Assembly (NCBI GenBank): GCA_012845835.1
Contig: JABAKD010000008.1
Location: 14,888,223-14,952,222, forward strand
Source of the DNA: Undaria pinnatifida
Lineage: Eukaryota > Sar > Phaeophyceae > Laminariales > Alariaceae
Direction of reading: 5' to 3'
DNA length: 64,000 nt
Below the pieces are notes generated by a model. The model made no database searches, was not told the DNA's origin, and saw only the letters and a list, made by a program, of their open reading frames with translations. Position numbers and translations under genes: made by a program. Shown here piece by piece: positions 57,161 through 64,000 of the stretch (the stretch's first letter is position 1; every line of letters begins with the position of its first letter).

Positions 57161-57611
57161 CTCCTTCCCGACTTTGACGTATTTTCACGTGGGTTCGACC
57201 CTCTCTTCTCTGTTCGCAACGAGACCCACGCTTTCCGCGGCAGTGACGCGACACTGCGTCTGCAGGCAAGACTGCTGCGTTAAACAATTTCACGAACGAA
57301 CTGTTTTGCCTTGTCGCTGGCTTGCACCGCCGGCCCGGCCATACCCGATCGCTAGTTCAGCGCATGGGTACGGTTGACGCCACACTCCCCCTCAGGGGCT
57401 TTGGCACGTGCTGGGGAAGCCTCAGGTCCGAGCACCACCTCGGCCGGGGAACAGCCGAAGGGAAAGTACGTATCATAGCGTGACGAAGACAGCAGTATCT
57501 GCATGGTATAACCATGTTCGACGAGCTGGTCTGCTGCTGTAACCCCACTTCGTACATCAAAGAAGTTGGAACAGCAGCCACTCGTATTGGAACGTCCATT
57601 ATGTTACATAA

Positions 57612-57735
57612 GTAGACCTATATGTTTAATGCGGACACACGTCGAGTAATACGCGCGATCGGAGTATCACACACAGCTTGCAAAGATGACTTCCGACAAA
57701 ACCTTCGATCTCACAGCTGGTGTGTAGTTTGTTTT
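57612..57735 (+). repeat. Terminal-module fragment (E) of the poly-C modular repeat
   Basis: Matches the last ~110 bases of copies B-D: 'acgcgcgatcggagtatcac', 'acacagcttgcaaagatga', 'ttcgatctcacagctg.tgt'. It abuts the region just upstream of the LINE 5' end. Confidence 0.75.
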
Positions 57736-58800
57736 TACAACTAACCGATATTAAAAAATGTTTATTGCTTCTCATCTGCGGACCCCCATTTCCATATCAT
57801 AACCTATGCTGTAAAGGGGACTCTAAAACGTAAAAATTTGGAGAATTTGCAACTCACACAGCCCAGGCAGGTTTTTTGGATCTTTTTGGCGGGGTTCCAA
57901 ATGTCTTGCCAAAAATCATAATACGAGCTGGTTCCAGGAAGAAGCACAAAATTCTACATCTATGAAATTCAGAACGGAATACGTTGGTTATGTCAAAACA
58001 AAATATGTCAAAATGACCGCATCGACAAGGGGAACACATCCTCGAAGAGAATTTTGGCGTGCGAGTTGTAGGTCGCGAGATATGGGTTTTGTTCGTATTG
58101 CTTGTGAATACGTTATTTCGTAGAAGTTGAAGGTTCCTATAGTGAATATATACAAATTGTATTCGTCTGATATATCGGCCAATACGCCGAGTATTTCAAC
58201 ACTAGACATGTTGGCATGAGCGCATCAGCTAGAGGAAGACATCAATGGCATTCATTTTGTTCGGCGAGCCGTACAAGGCTGTTTAATGGAACGCATGCCA
58301 GAGTACTAGGACAATGCATTGGGACCTTTGATAATCCTACGTACATTTTTCGATTTCATGGAAACCTAAATTTGTCAGGGTTGTTCTTCATGACTATGCG
58401 GAACATCCTGAGAGCAGCCTTCAAATTTTTGTTGTTGTTCATCTGTAATTCGGTCAACCTGGCGAAAAAAAATATAAATAACGTTCAACTATGCCTCCTT
58501 CACAAAAAAAACGTTTCCAGAAAAACGGCCAATATAGCGGTTTTTCGTAAGGCCATGAATGAAGAACAACCCTGTCAAATTTCGTTCCCCAGCTAGTTTC
58601 CAATTAGGGCGCAATAGTCCGAAGCCGAAACGTTCCTGCTCTTGCTGGAACCAACCAGTATAAGTGTATTTTGTGAGAGAAGGTCTGATTTTCCTGTCTC
58701 CACCAGATGAACTCAACGTTGGGTCTCGTTATAGTCGTGACTCCGACGGCTGCGGCACAATTTACAATCAAGAGTGAAGTAGTTGTTGTTTGTTGTTGTT
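57736..58800. repeat. Spacer with a short inverted repeat
   Basis: 'aaatttgtcagggttgttct' (58,369) is matched in reverse complement at 58,553-58,581 ('gaagaacaaccctgtcaaat'), about 160 bases apart. It could form a hairpin. A 126-codon frame at 58,216-58,596 reads through the inverted repeat and has no motif. Confidence 0.5.
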
Positions 58801-58815
58801 CTCACATTACCTCTT
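58780..58815 (-). repeat. LINE-like 3' tail sequence
   Basis: 'ttgttgttctcacatta' matches the tails at 31,140 and 49,612. After it the sequence diverges from the LINE, so this is either another family sharing the tail or a short truncated copy. Confidence 0.4.
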
Positions 58816-61009
58816 GTCAAAAATCTAGAGTCCGTGGTGACACAAGGGTGCTGGAGCCCTAGGAAGATCCGACAAACCAAATAAAATCGAAATTCGTCCG
58901 GGAAATACTACGCGTTGCAGCGCAGCTATGACGCCCGTTCCTGAAAATAGAAAATTGCGGGGGGTCGTTTCCCTTGAGGGGTATACAACTCTTCCACCAA
59001 TTCAACAATATTCAGTGACGTAAGTAGCATGTGTTACTTCTCCCTCGTTAAGAAAACCCTGAAAAAAAGACGATCGCGGCCCTCGTGATGATGGTGTGCG
59101 TGAGGGTCGTGGGTCTCTGTGTGCCATCCTCATGTTGTGGCTCTCCATGGACACCTCATCGCCTTAGCTCACTCAGTCCGCTCCTTCGCACTTGCTCTCG
59201 TTGACACCCAATTCCAATCGGTTCCCCTTCGCCCCCGCCTCAAAAATCGGTTCCTCTTCTCCCCCGTCTCAAAAAAACAAAATGCTCCACGCGGCTTGCG
59301 GTGCATATCTGAAAAAGAAAAAGGTTCAGGGAGAGTTCAATCTGTCTATTCCCCGCTCGTCGACCGCCAGTCGCCCTCCCCCTTCGTCGACGAATCCAGC
59401 CTTCTGCCGGCGCCGTTTCTTCCACGCAAAACAAGACTGCGCCGTAGTGTGGCCCGTGGTGGCGCCTGCCTCCCCGCTCGAGCATCCCGATCATGCAATG
59501 CTGCTCTGCCTCTGCTGCCTAAAACGACGCGCGAATCGTAGGTGACCATGCCTAACGCACCACGTACGACCAAACTCTACCGCCACGCCTAAGCCTCGCG
59601 GCCAAACGCAGCATCGAGAAGGTATCACTCCTTGAGGGTGAGTCCGGCCTTACACCCGCCAGAAAGACCCCCAACCACTCGCTTGAAGCCTGTTAGGGCA
59701 TACTTCGCAGCATGCCTTACCGAGGCGGCAAGGGGGAAAGGAAGCATGTACTACTGTGCAGCGACAACACCAGCACAAATGTCTCTATATGATGATTGTT
59801 CGTACATATCTGGTATCAATACTGCTCGAAGTGTAATATCCATTTGTTAAACTAACCGCTCGTAGTGTAATATTCACCTGGCAACCGCATCGTACAACAT
59901 GGCTACTATCTTGTGTCCCGGACACCTTTCTTAGCTTGCCAAATGATTATAAAGTAGGACTGTTTCGTATAGATACCTGGCACCAACTGTTTGTAATGTA
60001 ATATTCTTCCGGTGGTATTGCCAACTTTGCTTACATAAAAATGGGTGCCTTCTCATTATGTCATAGCATTGCCTACTCTGCTTACATAATGGGGGGGGGT
60101 GAAGATAAACGTTGAAGTGTATCTATTTCTCGTATATTTTGTTTCATTTTTGTGGCGTGCTTTTTTCAGGGGTTAGGGCGGGTCGACATACTCACACATG
60201 CATCGGTATACAACGGCAGCTTGCGCTGCCGGAGTAGTACCGGGGACCGCCGGTAGGGACAGCTCGCGCTATCGCTATTGCAGGTCCAAAGGAGCTAAAT
60301 GAAGGACGCACCAGCTAACTATCTCTGGAGTGCGAATTCAACTTGGTGAAATTGACGCACACACGCGTAAAGGAAACGGGGTTATGTCCTTTCCACTCTG
60401 GTCGCTTTTTGTATTATTTTTGCTTGCTGCTGTTTTATGGTCTCAGGGTCCATGCTGATTTTTTAGGGTCAATACTAATATTTGCATGTTGTGCACTAGT
60501 CTATATCGATCGCCCGTCTTCATTAGGTTTCAAAATCGAAAACCTAGGAAAAGATTATCTGTTATCATTATGTTATCTACATATTATGCAGACTAGAGAT
60601 ATGAAAAACGTCAGCTGTGAGGACAACCGATCGAACGGTGGAAACTCAACGCCAATACCAACCGCACCAAGATTTGGAGTATATCGTCCGAACTAGGACC
60701 TACCGCACTACAGGGGGACGGTCGCGCCAACAGTAGTGCTGATTGCAGCAAGATTGTTCCTGTGCCCAAGGCGAAGATAGTGAGTACTCTCCGAGGACCT
60801 GCTCAGTAGGCAGACATGCAGGGAACCCTCTGTATCCCCTTGCGCGTGTGTGTGATTACAACACCATCCGACTGAAAATGGGTAGTATAATACCAAGATC
60901 AGCTGTAAAAAAGATGTGTACGCCCGCAGACAAATATAATGGCTGTTTGCCGCCTAATACCAGCATCAAACGACTGATCCCCACTTCAAGCAGCAGTAAA
61001 GCGAAGCAT
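58816..61009. other. No supportable gene
   Basis: A GC-rich interval at 59,120-59,600 has long overlapping frames on both strands (up to 140 codons) rich in Ser/Pro/Arg with no motif. Other frames are short. Poly-G runs lie near 60,088. Confidence 0.45.
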
Positions 61010-61380
61010 CTTCGCTAACTGTATTACACGCTCTGTAACGGGCAATAGCGGTCCTAACACCTGCAGAGAAAAACATGCCAGCCTCGACCCTAGCAGCACT
61101 GCGAAGGGCAGCATAAGTACTAGCAGCAGCAGAAAGGGAGCGTTAGCGCCAAAAGTAATATGGTCAGCGTGTCCGCCAACCGTAAACCGCATTGCAACGG
61201 GCATATTCCGTCGTGACAGCTGCACCACAATTTGCAACATCCAACCTCACAGCATTGTGGAAGGGTAGCACATGTACCGGCAGCAGTAGGAAGACGGCCT
61301 AACGCCTGAGCAACTGAAAAGCAATCCCTACCCACACCAACCGTATTACAAACGGACTGTTACGTCGACAGTAGTGCAGT
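61010..61380. repeat. Degenerate tandem repeat, period ~165 bp
   Basis: Blocks resembling 'accgtattacaaacgg', 'cagca.tg.gaagggcagcat' and 'agcagcag.a.gaagg' recur in order about two times with strong divergence. Confidence 0.4.
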
Positions 61381-64000
61381 GTGTCGCACTATCGCAGCTG
61401 TGCCCATACAGAGAGTGGTATTAACACCCACGTACCCATGCGTGGTGAAATATAAGGAATCGCACACGCTGACAACCTTGCGCCAGAAAATGCCAGCCCA
61501 GAAATTCAGCTTTCACAAAATTCAATTTCTTGTCACGGAAGGGCCATGATGACAAATCTCTCGAATCGATCTTGCAAGGAGCACCCGCACAGCATCGGCG
61601 GGTGTCAGAGCTGCAGTGCTGTATATCTGGACGCTGGGGCAGTGAAGGGTCGAGCTATGTGCTGAAAGGGTGGAAAGAAAGTATCCGTTCGGCTGCTGTG
61701 CAGTGATCTTCACAGCAGAAAGTCCGACGGTATATGGCATGTATTTACAGCGAGCCCATTTTTCTGAACTGTAGTTGGTAGCACTGCGAACGGCATGGTT
61801 GAGTCTACGTTGCGCAGTGGATCCCCGTTGATCGCCAAAGATCGGGGTGGGGTCCGGGTTGCGTCAAGTAGGTAGCGGTACTGTTTTCAGCAGAAAGCGA
61901 GAACAGTTTGTCCGACACGCAAAACAGATCGGCGCATGTACTGAGACCCTTATAGAAACCTGCTGTTCGCGTGTACTAAAACAAAACGCGAACAAAAAAC
62001 AGCCCAAACACTCTGCACGAGTCGCCGCCTGTTCTATCGAAGGAGCATCAAACGAGGGAGCCTCAACGCGAGCTCCTGGGCCGATGTGAAAGGTCATTCT
62101 ATCACAGGGCCCGCTGTCCAATAAGGTACCTCGAAGGTTGGTCTGGCTCCGTCAGCAGAGGTGTACGCAGTCCGATGAGGCTCTCAGCATGCGGTGTCTC
62201 ATAAGTGTTGATGCCAGTATGGTTGTCTTCGGTGTGTGCAGATATCCCAGAGCCCCCGAAGCACCAAAAGATGGATAACTCGACGGGCGATGCTGGGGCT
62301 TGTGCTGGCCGCTCGCGGAGATGTGCAGGTAACGCAGCGCGAGGCTGGCAGGGTGCGACACACTGGCTGAGCGCGGAGCGAACGAGTCTGATGCGTGAGG
62401 CCTGGGTGGTTCAGTTGCGGAGCTGTCCATGTTTCGTGGAGCAACTGGCGGGGAACGTGTGACCGGAAGGCCGAGGCCAAGAGCGTGCTCAGGGGAGCAG
62501 CGTCTTTTTCACGTAATCCGAAGATTTCGTCCGAGGGCTACGTGCGCGGCGACCAACAGGAGGGACCCCTGCCGACTCACTGCTGCAGTGGTCGTCGTAA
62601 AAGGAGGAACGGCGCTGCCTCCGTTGAGATGCTACCAGCGAGAGAACAGAGGCTTTGGGCTCAATAAAAAGCAGAATAATGTACTAAAAAAGTAAGACAT
62701 CGGATAGATTCGCGGAGCACTGCTGTTAAAGCAACATCAAGCCAAGACGGCGCTATTTCTTAACTTGGGGTGTGAACACAGGGTCCCCTTCAGGTCTGCC
62801 TGTTGAGCAGGTCCTCGCTGAGTACTCAATTCCTCAGCCGTAGTAGAGAAGTAGCTAAAATACCTCCACAGAGTCCCGCGTAGCAACTAAGCGCCGAGGT
62901 GCATGCCTCCGTTTCCTTTCCTGTCTACCCCGAAAATATACCGCCAAAATTATCACATGGAAACGGCCAACTACCTATCAAATCAGATAAGTGCAGGCCT
63001 TTCAAGGCCGTACCTTAAAATCTCTGCAAGTTGCGTGGTGCGCATGTACATGTCACTATTTGATATATTTTCAGAAGGATGTGAATGAATTGCTTGAATT
63101 AATGCTATTAATAATAACACCTCTGCTCTTATTCCACTTAGTAGCGACTTGATTATGCGAGTAAATGCAAGTAACACAAAAAAGCAACTCGCTTTCCACT
63201 CTTTTTTTTTCACACACTGGGACCATTGTTGTTGTTCTTTCCGTGCAAGGTTTGGTAGCTATATATGCTTGGTTTGGGGGTTGTAACTCCATTATTGTCG
63301 AACGTGGCGGCGTATTTCTCATCCTACATACAGTAGTTTCTGGGGATTTCTCCGTCGTAGCTCTCGCATGCATGTCGCTTCCAAGACAAGAACTACTTTA
63401 TTTTTTTCCTCTTGGTGACGGTCTCTTCTTTGTTTTTTTATCGCTTGTGTCTGTTGATGGTCTCGCCCATTCACGGGTTTATGAGCTGCGTGACAGGGGC
63501 ATCTGGCGTGTCATGCAACATCAATAACCGACATTGCGAGTGCAGTCCGGGGTCTCGCACCATAACTTTAATAATAACTGCTTACTATCACGGCCCAACC
63601 TCGCATATGGCACCGTGCTTACATAAACGGTTTGCTCGTATTAAATTACTGCTGTATTTGGTATTTTTCGTTTGCTGATAGAGCAGCTGCGACCTGACCG
63701 CCCTGGCGAGTAAAGTCATCGAGTTCCAAATTGCCTTGCGTGCGAGATATCGATGAGGAAGTTAGCTTTCCTTGCACACAAGGAATTTTACTGTAACCTG
63801 CGTATCACCGACCTACACAGCAGCGGTTCACTATTAATAGTTAATAGTAGGAGATGAAACACGGTACTCACCTTAACTTCCGCCAAGGCCAATTAGGCCA
63901 ACACCACATCGACAACACACGTCAGCATTGCACTGATGGTGGCATGCCTTTCAGGTGCACCTGCTCCATCATCGATTGAAGCCAACAACAGCATTGGCTA
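61381..64000. other. No supportable gene; LINE-tail word near 63,148
   Basis: The word CTTGATTATGCGAGT at 63,148-63,162 is the reverse complement of a LINE-tail word at 31,167 and 49,634, so a tail fragment in the opposite orientation is likely. A hydrophobic 120-codon plus-strand frame at 63,165-63,527 overlaps T-rich DNA and is not convincing. ORFs at 62.1-62.7 kb overlap on both strands in GC-rich DNA without motifs. Confidence 0.4.

Larger units (their letters stand above)
49612..57468 (-). mobile_element. Non-LTR retrotransposon (LINE), copy 2, split by an LTR element
   Basis: Collinear with copy 1 on the minus strand from the 5' end near 57,468 to the 3' tail. The tail ends at a GTT repeat on the plus strand, i.e. 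an (AAC)n-type tail on the LINE strand, at about 49,612-49,624. Without the inserted LTR element and its target duplication the LINE is about 4.76 kb. Proteins are broken more often than in copy 1. No clear target-site duplication of the LINE itself was seen. Confidence 0.8.

Noticed and set aside
59119-59573. Overlapping frames of up to 140 codons
   Set aside because: GC-rich DNA open on both strands, Ser/Pro/Arg bias, no motif.
63165-63527. Hydrophobic 120-codon frame as a membrane protein
   Set aside because: T-rich DNA gives hydrophobic codons by composition; it overlaps a LINE-tail-like fragment.

Overview
The window looks like gene-poor, repeat-dense nuclear DNA of a eukaryote. There are no bacterial operons, Shine-Dalgarno-led genes, rRNA genes or convincing tRNA genes. 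It holds retroelements with LTRs, two non-LTR retrotransposons of one family with apurinic-type endonuclease and reverse transcriptase, a PIF/Harbinger transposase relic, foldback elements, CAG/CTG-rich repeats and unusual poly-C repeats. My guess is a marine macroalga (brown alga first, red alga second) or another stramenopile-like protist. That guess rests on general impression of the LINE proteins and the CAG-rich intergenic DNA, and cannot be settled from the sequence alone.

Layout. 0-9.6 kb: a decayed spliced reading frame (1.5-2.75 kb), a broken Harbinger transposase (5.4-6.2 kb, minus), tandem duplications, and a full copy of a modular repeat whose modules are separated by long poly-C runs (8.2-9.6 kb). 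12.0-13.1 kb: the only good candidate for a cellular gene, a spliced minus-strand gene of unknown function. 14.0-20.0 kb: a long repeat unit carrying CAG-rich DNA, interrupted by a small LTR element (17.15-19.78 kb) that itself carries a MITE; a compact 0.85 kb relative of the long unit lies at 37.2-38.1 kb. 21.13-27.34 kb: a complete-ended but mutated Ty3/Gypsy element on the minus strand (LTRs, PBS, PPT, gag, protease, RT, RNase H) with no recognisable integrase. 27.3-32.3 kb: satellite-like monomers, foldback structures and LINE tail pieces. 32.3-37.2 kb: LINE copy 1 (minus) with a 500-base G-rich purine tract in its 3' UTR. 41.15-42.2 and 47.45-48.5 kb: two more poly-C modular repeats. 49.6-57.5 kb: LINE copy 2 (minus), split by a 3.1 kb LTR element (51,942-55,037) with a perfect 5-bp target duplication. 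57.6-64 kb: repeat fragments and little else.

How it fits together: the region is an insertion graveyard. Nesting gives relative ages (LINE copy 2 older than the LTR element in it; the long CAG unit older than its LTR element, older than the MITE; the GTGCCGGT hairpin family older than the Gypsy element). No mobile element here keeps an uninterrupted set of proteins, so the copies are probably inactive, though several ends and structures are well preserved.
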